A program made the position numbers and the translations under genes. A stretch of 64,000 nucleotides of DNA, taken from the NCBI GenBank assembly GCA_902728285.1, contig CACVBU010000738.1:438370-502369 (forward strand). The letters run 5' to 3'. The stretch is from Clytia hemisphaerica (Eukaryota > Cnidaria > Hydrozoa > Leptothecata > Clytiidae). Under the pieces are notes generated by a model, which was given only the letters and a program-made list of their open reading frames with translations, made no database searches and had not been told where the DNA came from. Of this stretch, positions 37,101 to 52,100 are shown piece after piece; the first letter of the stretch is position 1, and each line of letters starts with the position of its first letter.

Positions 37101-40100
37101 TGGGCGTTTTTATAGTTATTTTTTGTAGACTGGGAAAGATTTTATTAAAGCGAACGCCAAAACTTACTGAAATAACTCTAATAATAAACTTAGCTCCTTT
37201 TTGTCCATCTTATCTCGAATTATCCCCTTTAGAGTTTTAAGTTTTACATAAGTGTTCCCGTTTCATATCAGACACATTCATGTTTTTATATCGGGCCGGT
37301 GTCTCCTATTGATGTGTTGTGTTAGATTTCGTGCTAAATAAACAAAAAATTGTTTTTCTTGTTGCTCCACATCCTTGTCAATACAATGTTAAAAGCTTTG
37401 TAAATTAAAATTGATCAGTAAGCAAACGATATCAGCCTATTTAAAAAAAACCCTTTAAATTTTGTTCCTTCTTTAAAAAAATTTATCTACCCATCCCCAT
37501 TTTGACTTTCTACTTACGTTCTTTTAGAAAACAAGTATTCTAATGTCAGAGATGATTTATTGGAAAGTGCGTTAACTTTGCATGGTACACACGATCCTTA
37601 CAAAATGCCACCGCAACTACATTCTCAGGCATGATATTTGATATTTTCTTCTCTCTTTATTTCACCTAAGGGATAACTTGAACCAAGGTAAGGTGAATCT
37701 TCTTTCATGGTATTCTTTTGTCTCAAGAAGTATCGATTCAAATGGCTGAATTCTATCTTCCCTAAGAGAACAGGACGAGAATAACGTTTAGACTCGATGT
37801 TCCAAATAAGCGAGCCTCTTCGAAAATTTACTGGTTCTTATAAAAATGAAAGTGCATCCATTCCTTTCCTGTATTAAAACTCAAAGATAGAATAGTGTCC
37901 CCCTACTGTATTAAAATTTGTAAACAAAAGGCTATTCGTATGTTAAAGGGGAACTCAACAAATTTTTCATTTTTATTTTTTTCCTGATTTTTGGTAATAT
38001 TAAGTATAAAAATGAGAAAGAAAGTATATAGGTTCGATCTCTCAAATAAAAATCATGAAAAATCTCTCTTAACTTCAGTTAAAAATATGTTCAAAAAATC
38101 ACCCCCTTTCTTTTTAAAAAAGATCGACTTCTCTTTGGATTATGACGTCAAAGTATTCAGAAAACAGAACAAATTCAGTTATGACTACAGTAAGTTTTCA
38201 GAATTCTGTTTTAAATAAGAAATAAATACATAGAAAAGTATTCCTGGTAAATTGTGGGTGATTTAGCTGAATAACAATAAAAAATCCAACAAGAAACACA
38301 AAAATTTAGTCACAAACCCTCTACCGAAGGGCCTGTCTTCACTGATTTTTAGCCTGAGAAGATAAGCATCTTCCTCTTTCTGAATGCAGCTACGTCATAA
38401 AACAGCTGAAAGTGCGTCTTTTTTATTTGATAAACAATTTCATTTTAGTAGAGGGGAGCCTCTTTTTAAAAGCTCATTAAACAAATTTTTAGAGTGAAAG
38501 GAGAGTTGCAACCTTGAAATTTTGAAATTTATCGTTGAAACAAACCATTTCAGGATAGAAAAAAAAAATCCAAAATATGTTGAGTTCCCCTTTAACTTCG
38601 TCTGTATAATGAAGTTATAAATCATTCAGTCCTATACCAGGTTGAACTTTGTTGTCCCAAATTTCATGTTTTCTGTCAATTTTGATGTTTCTCCAGAGCC
38701 AGTTTCATCAATATTTGCTTCTATTTTTGAAACATAAACTAGAAAAGTTATTTCATACTTAATTAAGAGGGCGAGAAAGTGCCTACTTTGCAACATTAAA
38801 AAGAACGACAAATTTCATCATCCACAACCCCGACCGAAAGTTACTGTACCCTATGTGGTAATAGCTGATTCTTTATTACTGTAGGGTTGTAATTTTAACC
38901 AGGATAATAGGAAATATATATGGATGAATTCGATATTTTTCTATGACATTGCTCTCTGTCAATTGTTTTCTTTTTGAAGTACCAAACCTTTGACTGCTTT
39001 GACTGTTTCGACTTCTCGTCTAACAGACTTTCGATTTATTTGCTTTGAGTGTTCTGATATTGTTTTTTGTTCGCTTTGTAGATGAAAATGAAACCAGATT
39101 TGAGCGATTTGAAAGACGTGATGACGATTCGTTCAGTTTCATTAAAACAACGTGCTCCCAGTACCAGCATGTAAGTGTATTTCTTCATTCAGTGTCGTAT
39201 CCAATAGGCCATTTCACAGTCACAAAGCGTAATGGGTAATCAGGACTACTGCGCGCTAATGACGACTTACTATTGGTCCAAAGCGTCCAAAGTTTTTAAA
39301 AATGTTGAAGATTTTTGCGTCTAGCCAACAGAAAGCCGTTATGTCGGCGCAATCAGATTACCCATGATCCATTTCGACTGTGAAATGGCCTATGTCGTCT
39401 TCCGAAAAAGACAAATTGACCGAAATCACCAGGAGATTTCCTAACATAGAGGTTTCTCGGGTTTTTTTAAGTTACGTAATTTCCGCCATTATTGAAGAAA
39501 ACGTTCGAATCACAGATATCTCATGTAAAACACTAGATAGAGCTACTTTGTTTTTCCCAAGCAACGGCAGGTGAATCAAAATAAGGTGTCATCTTTGCTA
39601 AAAGTAAGTCACAGTAGAAACCTTGGTTTTCACTGTTGAAACTTTTTTGACACTGCAATGACTTCAAAATTTGACGTCACTTCATCCAAGATGGCGAATT
39701 ATTTTGATCCAAATAGGGCAGGAAAAGCTACATCTAGTGTTTTATATAAGATATCTGTAGTTCGAATCGGTAGTACAAATCAAACGTTTGCTTCCATAAT
39801 GGCGGAAGTTGCATAAGTTAACAAAAGATGAAAAACCTCTATTCATGATATACACCACTGGAGAGTTTTCTGAGAACTTTTAAAATTTTCCACCCAATAC
39901 GTCATTTAAACAATAGAAGTGACGTATTGGGTGTAAATTTATGAAAATTCTTGGAAGACTCTTCAGTGTTGCATATCATGATAAATGCGAAGATGTCTAT
40001 AGTTTTCTTCCTGATAAAAAAATCGGAATTTAGTATCGATATTTAACTTGTATAGGACGTTGATATAGGACTAAGGTAGCTAGTTTCAAATATCTTATCA

Positions 40101-43100
40101 ATGGGATATGAAATCGAGGCCCCATTAAGGATGTTGGTGAGATGAAAGCCAACGGAGTGACATATGGAATACTAGGTTCTTTCTCCCTATCTCTCCCTAT
40201 CTACCTTTGTTCTTTTGATTTTTTTTATTAGGTACCGACACGAAGATGACGGACAGGTATAATAATTGTACTTGATTCTTACTTAACTAGAATATGATGC
40301 GATGACAGGCATATTTTAGAATAGAACTTACAGCAAAATATTTTCATTTTTGTTAATTAGAGCGGAGAGAGAACACATTTCCTCTCATATTCTGGTGTCT
40401 CTCACGCGTCTTTCTATAAGAGTCCGTCCCAGTTTTAACAGATTCTGTTTACCATTATTGTTGCCACATCAGGCGTGTTAATAGTTGATTTTAAGATTGC
40501 TTCAATTTTCTTTCTCATAGGTTACTAACCCTAAAAAATATAATTTTTAATTCAAATTTTTCGAATAGAGTCGTCTGGGTACATCAAGTAGCACGATGAC
40601 ACAAAAAACGTTTGGTGGTAAAACAAGTAGCTTGCTTTACGACCGCATGATGTCTGCAAAGACTCCTAAACGGTAAAAATTTCTTCCAGCGTTTAATCAG
40701 ACACAATAGACCTTTTCACAAATTACGTCACGAACATCACTTGCCTCGTTTTGAAATTATTGCCAAGGTGATAAACTCCAAGCGAATTTCATTAAAACCC
40801 CGATTAAAACTACTTTTCATTTATGAAGAAAATCATTTAATGTCTCAAGGGATATAATCACCATGGTAATTGTTTGAATACGAGGCAAGTGATGTTCGTG
40901 ACGTAATTTATGAAAAGGTCTATTAGTTCTTTTATACGTCGATAGCTATAAGTGTATTGGATTTTGAATATCTTTGTCCGGATACGAATTATGTTTTTAA
41001 ACTTTTTTTGAATCTGTTACATCATGTTAATTTTACAACCCATCTTTTTTACTATATCGAAATGGTTTAAATTTTCTATTCGGTTTTAGGACGATACGCT
41101 TGCAACCATTACAACCTCCTAAAACAGCTGGTCACGTGGTAAGACTAATTCCATTTTTACGTTCCGGTGTTTTTAGGTAAAAAGCGAAAAAGCCAACATA
41201 CCTCTCTGTCGAGGAGGTCTATTTTGGAAAAGATGACCCACCTGGATTTTTTTTCCAATTTTTCAGGACCCCCTTGCATATTTTTCTCATTTTTTGGACC
41301 ACCCTGGATTTTAGAACCCGTTTTCCAGACCACCCTGGACGTCACACCTCCTCAACATAGGAGGTACAGACTATTTTGGAGTAGCCGATTAGTTCGAATA
41401 CGTTTCTTTGGTGGCAACTTACACGTTTTTTTTTTTTATTAGAACCTAGTTTATAAGAACATATAGGCTGAAATTCGTCGAAAAATTAAGAACATCTTAA
41501 GAACATGCCCAGCCTCAGTTTGGAAAAAAATGACGAGAAACTACAATTTTTCCCTCTTTTTAAGCAGTTTTAACCGAATTTAGGGGTGGATCTTCAAAAG
41601 TCGAGAGTCGAATATTGTCCAAATTTTGCCAAATTTAAGTGCTCTTTATTTTGTATCATATTGTCGATTTAGAGTAGTCTGAAAAATTAAGAACGCATTT
41701 AAGAACATTTTAGGCTGAAAATTGCTAAAAAAAATAAGCACATCCAGGCTCAGCCAAATTTTAGGTGTTCTAATAAAAAAAAAAACGTGTATTTTATTAA
41801 CTAATAGATAACTAACACATATAACTTAAAGATTATTATTAGTCTTTAAAAGAATAATACTGAGTCTGAGTAATTAGTATTACTTCGAATAAGCGCCCTT
41901 TCTTTGAGGAAGAAATTAAAAAAACGTGCCTCACCGAATAAACGCCTCTCCCCGAGGGCGTTTATTCAATGCAAGTACTGTAAGAAAGTATATTATAAAA
42001 AATGATAATGATAATGATTGTACCCCTTAACGGTATTCGAACTGACTTTGACATAAATTATTCCATAAACGCCCCCTCTCGAATATACGCCCCTTTTAAA
42101 AAACTAAAAAAAAATAAATAAATAAACGCCACAGGCGTTTATTCCAAGTAATACGGTAATTATTGTGTACTCTTGTAGATGTGTTAAATGACATGGAAAG
42201 AGTAATTTTTCAATTTTCTATGACTTCAGGACTCCAATATAGGAGAGATACGAGGGACGAGACTGTCAAATGTCACTGTAGGAAACGGTCAGCAATCATG
42301 GTAAGATTTTGTGCAATAAATCTTTGGAAGTGGGATAGCAAACGCTTAAAGGAGCGATGGTCAAGTGGTCAAAGGCGTCAGCGTCTCGAACCAGGGTTTC
42401 GCGAATCGAATCCTCGCTCCTTTCAATGTCATCCGTTCAGTTGGCTGGCCGTGGATCCCGTGAAAACAATCACTGTCTAAAAGTCCTAGATTACTGGGCT
42501 ATCCACTATCTAAACGTTATACATAAGCCTGGGCGTTAAAATTTATATATAAGGTTTAGATAGTGGATAGCCCAGTAATCTACCAAAAATTTCGGGTTGG
42601 TGTCTGATTGTGCAGCGTTAAGTTTAATAGCTTCGAACTTTTTCAAAGTACTATCTAATATCTAAATTTGGTTACAAATTTCGGTGTTTTTTAGATTAGG
42701 GTCGTCCAAAATTTGATACAGTAATATAGGTGTAATATGTTATAATACGAGATTATATGCTATTGAGGGATATTAGTTTGTTTATCATAATACCATAACC
42801 TAACCTCTTTTAAACTTAGTCGTCTAGCGACTTTAAATCTTAGTTGTAAGGTATAATTTAAATATTACTGCTCTAGTCATTGAAAGTTGAGGGATCATAA
42901 TATGTAATAGTTATCGGACAGTTGCGAGTACAATATGAGAAATATTTTAAGAGTTCCGGGATTTTTCCGTACAATATTTTCCGAGCCTTTAGGCGAGGAA
43001 AATATACGGAAAATCCGGAACGAGTGAAATATTTCCATATTGTACGAGCAAATGTCTGATAACTGGTTTATCGGTGATCCAAAAAATGCACTTTTTGTTT

Positions 43101-46100
43101 TGGAAAAAACGCAGGGCACTTTTGTAGCAAAGTGACGTTAGATTGCTACTGCCGCTACAATGCAACAACATCTTTTCGTCAATTTATATTTTGTACATGT
43201 AAAATACAAGATATATTGTACTCTTTTTAACCAATCAGATTGCAGATATTTTTTGGATCGCCGATAACTACTAGTTTGGAGATATAAATACGATGTTACG
43301 TCAAACTGTCAATTTATTTTCCTTTTGTTTGTTTCAGGGTTGCAAGGAATGGTACATTACCACCGCTGGATCGTTTGGGTACAACTGAGGAACTCCGAAA
43401 AAGCCCAGTAAGTTGAATACTCCCATACAATCAGGTGGTTCAGAAAACAGTGCTTAAATGTTTATTTGTCATTTGAAAGGAACCAAAATATTTAAATGAG
43501 TATGAATCTTGTGAAGAAATATTGATAGTCAATTGATCGAAAGTTGCCGTTTCATGCATGAAAAACTTATAGATGGAAAATCTTCCTATTTTATGGATTA
43601 GAATAACAATCAGAAAACAACATGTTTTTCGAAAGTTACATTATCCCGAGTGCAGAGCTTGAAACCACAGGGATTTATTTTGGATTCCGAAACATCACTC
43701 GAAATGGAATCTTAGATTTCCTTTTCGAAAATTCCCCTTATGTTAAGTTCTCGCCTTACTTAACTTAAGGACTTTTTGCTCTTTTCGCCAAAATTACTTT
43801 ATATTTCACCCTAGCCAGCCTTGAGCTGAAAATTGCGTTTTGTAGAACACACTTCAATCATCTTCAATCAAAATCTATGATTTATTAGTTTATAAAATAT
43901 CTTTCCAGTGGTGTATAAGTCGGTGCAATATTTCTTACATAAAAAAAATGCAACCTGTCCACATACAGAATTTAGACAAGCTTTTATTTAGTTTTTTTAA
44001 CATCTTTTTTTTTTCAGAAACGAAATACACGAGCATCAAGTGCTGTAAATGCACCGTCAAAGTGAGTTTTAAACATTTGACCTTCCCCCACATGTTTTTA
44101 AAGTCTAAAACGTTTTATTTGTTACTCATGGTGGTTTTTTGCCTGTTTTCCTTCCCTTCATTAGCCAACAACGATTGGTAAACTTTTCCATTTCTAGGAA
44201 ATTTCTCAAATATTTCTAAACAAAAAAGTTGCATGGTGGTGTAAAACACCCCTGTTAAAAATAGGTTTAATGTTAATATTGCTTCATGACTAGATTTCTT
44301 TTCTTCCAGACATTCATCTCAAAGGGATCGAGGAGGAGGAGGAATTAGCATGCTGCCCGACTCACGTCCCAACACCAATCACTCTTACAGGGTAAGAATG
44401 AGCCTTTCCATTTTATATCCATTCAGGAGGGTGGACGAACATTTCCAGAGAGTAACCTGAGAAAAATTTCCAGGGGTGTTTTTTCATTTTTCCAAGGGGG
44501 TAAAAAGTAATTCTAAAATTTCCAGGGGGTAAAAGACTGATTTCAGTTCGTCCACCCTTATGATTTAGATATGAAAAGAATTTTTCGAAGAGTATATTTT
44601 CAAATTTAGCCATTTTCCAGGGGTATCCACACATTTTCAATGATTTCATTTTGACTTAAAAAGGTTCGTTCACCCCCTGTATGGTTTTTTTAATGGAACA
44701 GCCCAATGTCTCCCTTTTTAACTTCAACATAATTGCGTCCTAAATGTCAGTCATAATAAAGAACAAACAATTGAACTATTCTCAGTTGTTTGGTTTTCAC
44801 TAACCCATATTTTTGGTAATCACTCTTGTGATCACCCTAAGAATACCATCAAGAAATAGGTTTCTTCTATTATCTTGTTTTTTCCTCTTGCAACTTCAAA
44901 TTTTGAAGTTAAGATTCTAAAAGTTTGAAAACGAAGATGAAAAATGAAGAAGAAAACGTGAAGAACGACAAAAATTTTCTTTTCTAAAACTTTGAACTTC
45001 GTTGATTTCAAATATGTATTCAGATTCTTATCTTTCTTTTTAATAAAAAGTTAAAACCCTTTGCAATAGGTCCATTATCGCTGATTTTGACCTATTTTGG
45101 AGGGCTATAACTTTTAGGTGTTAAACGTTTCTTTTTTTAATCCAACAGAGTGATGTGAGGACGCCCCACCAATTCAACAGACCAGCTTCTCGGTCACGTG
45201 ACTTTCCGGTCAACAAATTATACGGACAGTCACATCCTCAAACGATTAACGAGAATTCTTATCTTCGAATTTCTTCGCATTTTCGTAACGACCCTCCTAA
45301 TCAACAGGAGGTTGATGATTTCGTTCTTTGGGGTAGGTTCAATTTTTTTAAATCACTCTTATATGGGTTGTTTCTGTCAAACTTGCTTTTCAGGATAATC
45401 GCACGATGAGTTATTTTTTCTTTTTTTTTATTTAATCGTTAATTGCATCCTGTAGAGAGCAATTAATCGTTAATCACACTCTTCAATGACGCGCCAATGT
45501 TTACAAAATTGATTTTAATGTTTTTCTTACATTTTTTATCGAACGTTTTAATTGCATTCGAAATTCATTTTATGAGAAAGAAAATCTTTAGGTAAACAAT
45601 AAAAGAAAAACATAGAGAGAAGACTTTTAGTGTAATTTACTTTCCTAATGGGGAAAAAGTAGTGAAAAAAATGGTGCGATTAACTCGTAATCACATAATA
45701 ACTCGTACAATTCGAAAATTGCACTCGTGATTTTTTTGTTTCAAATTTTCCTCGTCCCTTCGGAGTCGAAAAATTAATAACAAAAAAATCACTCGTGCAA
45801 TTATTCTCGAATTGCACTCGTCATCATGTGATTACATATATTATAATCTTTCGGACCCACTCCTCTCACTACAGGGTGAATTAAAGACAATCTGTAAAGT
45901 TATATCTAATAAGCTTTCTAAAAGAAGCAGTTACTTTACTTTACTTGATCTTCATAGCACCAAAACCGGGAGGAGATGTTTTTACAAGCTTTTATTTGAT
46001 TTGGTTGGTCGTTAACCAGTAATAAAACAATTTTGTTACTTTTTTAAAGAACGCGTTATTTTTATTCCTTCAAATGACCAATTATTAAAGTATCTTATAA

Positions 46101-49100
46101 AAACTCAATCTCATCTTCAAACCAAAGTAGGATTCGAATAATAGAATGTCGAATTAAGGTCGAATTGAGTGTAGTACATTGATTTAATTGTCTGCATTTT
46201 CTTATAATCGTACTCGACAAAGTCGCAGGTCGACAAAAGAAATTTACAGTCTGCATTTTATTTCAACCTAGCCTAGAAATCTAAGCTAGTTTGATTCAGT
46301 CACTTGGATAAATCTGATGGTTAAGTTGTGACCGAATAACTAGCTTAGGGACAGTAAACTCGGTAGCTTATCAACTGACAACAACGACAATTCAAATTTC
46401 GCGGCGAGGGATAACGTAAACTCACATAATTTGCATAATTATTCGTCGTTGACTTAATTCGTTTCATATCAAAAAAAATCACACCACACACAGAACATAA
46501 TATCAAAACATTATTTAGATTTTTTTATTTTGTCTTTTTTTCTATCTTCTGATTGGCTCTTATTGTAAGATTAGATAAACAAACTCTCCGTCTTACAGTT
46601 TATGCGCTCCTTTTGTAAAATATAAAACGAAATTCTATTGTAAAGTGTGCCGATGGAGAGTGAAGGAAAAATTTGTTTATTTTTTTCAAAAAGTTATGTT
46701 TTATGGAAAAGTCAACAAGAGACAAATTCGTTCCTTGAGTGATAATTTTGTGATTTGACATAAAAGTATTTTGTATGATTTTTACAAAGCTCATCTTAAA
46801 AATAACCTTCAACAAGATACTGTAAATAAAAATTACTTTAGACTAGCAGGCTAAAATACCGTATACAAAACAATGTAATCAATCCCCCCCCAAAAAAAAA
46901 CATTTTCTTGAGTCTTGAATTCGTATAGCTGTCACTGAAAATAAGCACCGACAGTTTTATGTTCTTCGAAAACGAAAGATGTCATTGTCTGTAAAATCGA
47001 CCATAAAGTCTCAAATTCATAAAACAACAAGAAACCACAACCAGTCAAAAACCAAGAACTGTCTATCATCTATCCATTACAGCATGATACAATATCATGT
47101 CATGCAATCCAATCAGAATACAGAACTACAGCATAGGATCTGTACAAGTACTCTCTCTTATATATTGCCACATACGATAGTCAATGTTCAATCACAAATC
47201 TTTACTTTATTATTTGCCATTCTGGAAACAAGCAACTTTTGCTGTCTTTACGACGAATAGCATTCTTTTTTCTTCGTCAGTTCAATTCTTCCCAAAAACA
47301 AGAGGAGCACTATCAGGTCGGGATCAGGCCTTGAAAACTTTTTCTGATACAGTATTCCAAATATCCATCATAATATAATCGAAGAAAGATCTTGCATTAA
47401 ATGAGTACTCGTTTTCTGATAAAATAATTATAAACTTCTATCACTCACGAAAACTCCCGATTTTTTACCACGTGACCCACTCTGACCAATCAGAAGCTCA
47501 CCGAATCCTGCGTTCATATTATGAACGCGCCCTTTCCCTAAGCCAGTATTCCAAGGCAAACTTAAAATCCGTAAATATAAAAAATGTAATAAATATAATA
47601 AAAACGCTATATTGCCATAAGCCGTGTGTCCTAGCCTTGTGAATACGGGCTTAGTTAACTAGGCTAATTTCAACCCAAGCTTCATGGAATATATCAATTT
47701 TTCTAATCATTCTATTTTTTATTTATTTTTTATTTAGGACATGGGCCACCACTGATATCACATCAACAACGTCGAGGTAAAACTGCAAATCAAAGGTAGT
47801 CCCTTCCCCTCAATGTAATCATAGTTTTTTTTCTAATAATTTATTGAATTTAGTATTTTTTAGGAATATTTTCGTACATTCTGACCTAACTGATATGGAA
47901 CTTAAGATGTTGTCGTATAATTTAGATCTTGATGTTATTCAAAAGACGCGCCAAAGCTTAACAAGAGTTTTTAATGTTATTTTTTGTCGACGGTTGACAT
48001 GACAGCCAGAATTCACTGAAACTTTTCCATTCTCCGAAGGTTTGGAAGTTCTTAAGCTGAACCTAAAAGATTTTTGGAATATTTCCTTGATTTAAAACCA
48101 AGCAAGAACTTTCAATAATGTTTATATTTTTGTGTAAATAATATTTCATCCTATACATATATTATTACTGTACAGAGGAACTAATTTTTCCACTTTTTAT
48201 TCAAAAAAAGCAATTCTAATTTATTGGACAAAATAAATTTTCAACTCTTTTTGGAGTTCAATGGATTTACTTGAAATTTTATTTTGATTATTCACTAATC
48301 CCGTGACCCCTGTCACCTTGAATGATCTACTACACAAATCAAAATTCTAAATGGTGAAAATAAAGAGCATAAACCGAGGAGTGTTAAAAGCTCCCACATT
48401 CCATTGGGAATCTCTTTGTTATCGATTTCTCGATTTGGGATTTTTTTTGGGTTCGCAAAAGGTAAGTGGTCTATCGTGCTTGACCTGCTCAATGTGTCGA
48501 GAAAAAGAGGCTGTTTTGACTTTTGTTTGAAATAGTCCTGGGGGTACTAGGTTTACGAGATGACGATGATGTATGAGCCAAAGTTCGAAAATCGACCTTT
48601 TGAGAGACTGAATTTCGATAATTTTGTCCAATTTTTGACTTTTTGCCCCCCCCCCCTGAGAGAAACTATTTCCCCAAAAGTTTAGCCAAAATGTTCAAAT
48701 TTTAGTCCAAATTTTTTAAATTTATGACCCTTTCAGTCAATCAATTTTTGATATTCCTTAATTTAGGAACCCCCACTCGTTACTTTTTAATGATTTTGTA
48801 CCCCTTTGAGGGAATTTTGAGGGTGTGAATAAGGGACCCTTATGGCTCGCACATATCCGACCTATTTTGCCTAAGTATCCCCCTGGGCAACTAGTACATC
48901 GTTTTTACAAAAAATTTCAAGATTTTTTAAAGATTTTTGCAAAATTACACCCAAAAAACTACTGTCAATGTCCTCATGATCAGGCTACATGATCACAAAA
49001 ATGGTCAGTATTCTGAATATTGGTCCATCACTGAAAAATAAACAGCTAACAAATCTGATTTAAGCTCTTACCCGGAGGTGTACCCTTGCCGACCTATGGG

Positions 49101-52100
49101 GGTGTGCTGCTGAAGTTTGAAAAATTGACCCTACGTGGGACTGTTTTTTTTTTGAAAAAAGTGACCCTGAATCCGTTTATAATTTCTTTCTGTTTTTCAT
49201 CCATACACTGCTGAACAGTTTTCTTCATTCTCCTTCGGGATGCTTCCATTAGAATGAAAGTTTCTTCAGTGATGGTACATTTGTACTTCTTGCCCACCAA
49301 CTCGACTTCTACCTTAAGGGTATAAATTTTCGCGGGGATTATATTTCGCGAATTTCGTCTTTTTCGCGAAATATAATCCCTCGCGAAAATTTTCAAACTC
49401 TCATCTCTCGAAAATTAAGTTTTTTACACTAAAAATTCTTTCAGCTAAGAAACTCTCTTAAACGAGTCTCCATTACTCGAATGTCTCCGTAATTCGAATA
49501 AATTTTCATTCCTCGTAGCCGTTCGAGTTATGGAGACTCTACTGTACACATAAACTCTCGTAATCAAACTAACGAAAAATGTGAAAATCTGAAAAAATTC
49601 GCCAATTCGTGAAATTAAATCCCCGTGAAAATTTACAGTCGAAGTTAGTCGCGAGAATACTAAAACCAGTTATGTTTTGATATAGTTTGTCCTTATATAA
49701 AACCGTACAGTAATGGAACTCTTCTACCACTGCACTGCAGTCGCGTGTGGTCTAACCCTTGTTTCAAATGCCTTTAAATTATATACCAATCGACGCAGAA
49801 TTTTACGTAAATTCCAAAAATGAATAAAAAACGCAAGCTTCTCTATCAAAACTTATGGCTTTTTAAATTACAGCCGGTATTTATTGACCCCTCTACTAAA
49901 CGTTATTGGCGAACGTGTTAAGATTGGTTATATCTTCAGTTTTTGTTTTTATTTCACGATTTGTTATTTTAAAAGATATTTTTATCAAGGTAAAGATCCC
50001 GATTAGTAGGAAATTGTAACACTAAACACCAAATAAGGTAATCGTATACTAAAACCAGGCTATTTAGAGTAATTTAGCTAAGCTAAATATTTTCATAAAA
50101 CTAATACAAAAAGTCAAAGTCAAGACGCGCGACACCTGGCGACATCAGAAAACAAACCTAATTCTCGGATAATTTTTACCTTTCTTTCAATTTGATGAAG
50201 AAGTCGAGACCAGCAGCATACGGGTTCACATCCATGTTCAATATAATGACACTACTTTACAACATGAGCCTGATGGATAATTTTGAAGACTTTGGAATTA
50301 TTAACTTTCTGAGTAAAAACTTTTATATTTTAACAATCAAGTATCTTTGAGCAATTGCACAAGAAATTCGCTCAACTTTTTCTTAATATTTTGACCTTCG
50401 AAGCCTTATGTTTTGATATAGTTTGCCCTTATATAAAACCGTACAGTAATTTTTTGCTGTTTTTTCAGAAGAACTAAACAAAAAATCTATATATCCAAGT
50501 TCTTGTTTTCCTTTCTAAATCACATGGGCAATAATTGATTTTGTTAGAAAATAACACACAACAGTAAATCTAAAAATAATAAAAAATCTGCACAAATTTA
50601 TTTGTTTGCACGTTAATCACCTACAAAATCTTACGGTTTCCCAATCATTCAAAATAAATTGTGGGATTGATATCTGTATATAGTTGAAATAATTATGGCA
50701 TGTGTTACGCAGAGCGTGGGAGGAGCCCTATTATCATCATCTTCGTTTCAGCAAATGAGTCTCAAAGTCGAAAGCTCGAGGCAAATCTTCAACCTTTCGT
50801 AAGCAAGAAACATTGTAGTAGCTTATGGTACAGGCAAGAAACATGAAGCCACATTTCAAATGACGGATTGAATTTAACACTTTCGTTGTCTTTATGTTTT
50901 AAATTTTTCAAATTCTGGCGGTAAATGTTACTTCGGATCCAGCGTTTGTATGAAAACCACGCGGACCGCGTAATTTATGTAGAAAATAAATGGCTTCAAA
51001 TCCTACATTTGATACTTGACTATGGGGTAAAATGATCACATTAAAATTTTCTTTCTAGGTGAATATGGGACTGAAATTCCAAAATTTTCTCAAAATCCAT
51101 TTTTTTCCGAATTCCCCCAAAAAGGTACGAGGGACTGACTTTTTCTATTTCGGTGTTTTTGCGACCCTACCTGCCACTCATGGAGGTGAAAAAAGGTAAC
51201 TTGATACACAGCGGTACATCCCCGTACAACTTTTTGCATAAAGTACCCTCCCCCCGGGAGCTCTTAGATAGAGGTTGAAAAATTTGCCCGTGACTTTCAG
51301 ACCAAAGTGTTCCAGAGCAAAATTCTTTATCTTGTCCCATATAACAGTCAAGGACTATTGCAAACTAGGATAAATGCGAGTGTTTAGCCTAAATAGGATA
51401 AGTCATCCTAACTAGGATAAAATCTATATCCTAATTAGGATAAAAGGAAGAAAAACTTGATTTATTGAATAAACTTTGAGATCCGCGTCGAGATTTGCAT
51501 GAATTTAAGTAATTTAGAACCAGCAAAGTATGCTTGTGAAGTTTCGTCTCCCAGTCAGCGTGCGTTCAGAAGTTATTCAATTTTCAAGAAGTACTTTATA
51601 AACTCCAAATGTTAAGTATCAAACTTTCTTAGTGATAACTTTGTTTATGATGATTGTTTTTTAAAGAAAATTTCAAATAGAGATCTTGATAAACAATATA
51701 GAGATATAACACAGCACTCTCTATATTTGTTTCAAGTAGAATGAACACTTTTGCCACTTTCATTCACTCAAGCTTGTTTTAAAGATCTTTATTTTTTTAT
51801 GACGGGAAAAGCGCGTAACACATAAAATATCATGTACTATTCCTCCTAATTAAGCTATTTTATCTTAGTTAGGATAAATGTTTTCTATTTTCTTACTCCG
51901 CGCTAATGTACTAAGAACTCAGGTGAGTTAAGGCAAGTCTCAAATATATTTTGCGTGACGCGCACCGCTTCCCATTGTTCCTTAACTTTTGTATATAGCT
52001 CAAAAGAAGCGTATTAAGGAGAGGATTTCGGAAAGTGCTGGGCCGAAAATTTAAATTAAGCCAATCTCAAGATATCGACCAAACACTATGATTTTGACGT

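Noticed and set aside
39045-39239. Alternative reading of FAM149 exon 11 in the DENETRFERFERRDDD frame
   Set aside because: It is open, but the other frame matches the family segment and fits the phases of exons 10 and 12. Kept only as a note under the GC-AG finding.
42351-42420. Functional tRNA-Ser(CGA)
   Set aside because: The anticodon stem does not pair and the T arm is malformed, although the acceptor stem and A box look right.
46979-47378. Open frames around 47.0-47.4 kb as extra exons
   Set aside because: There are no matching splice sites in the required phase between exons 19 and 20, and the content is low-information.
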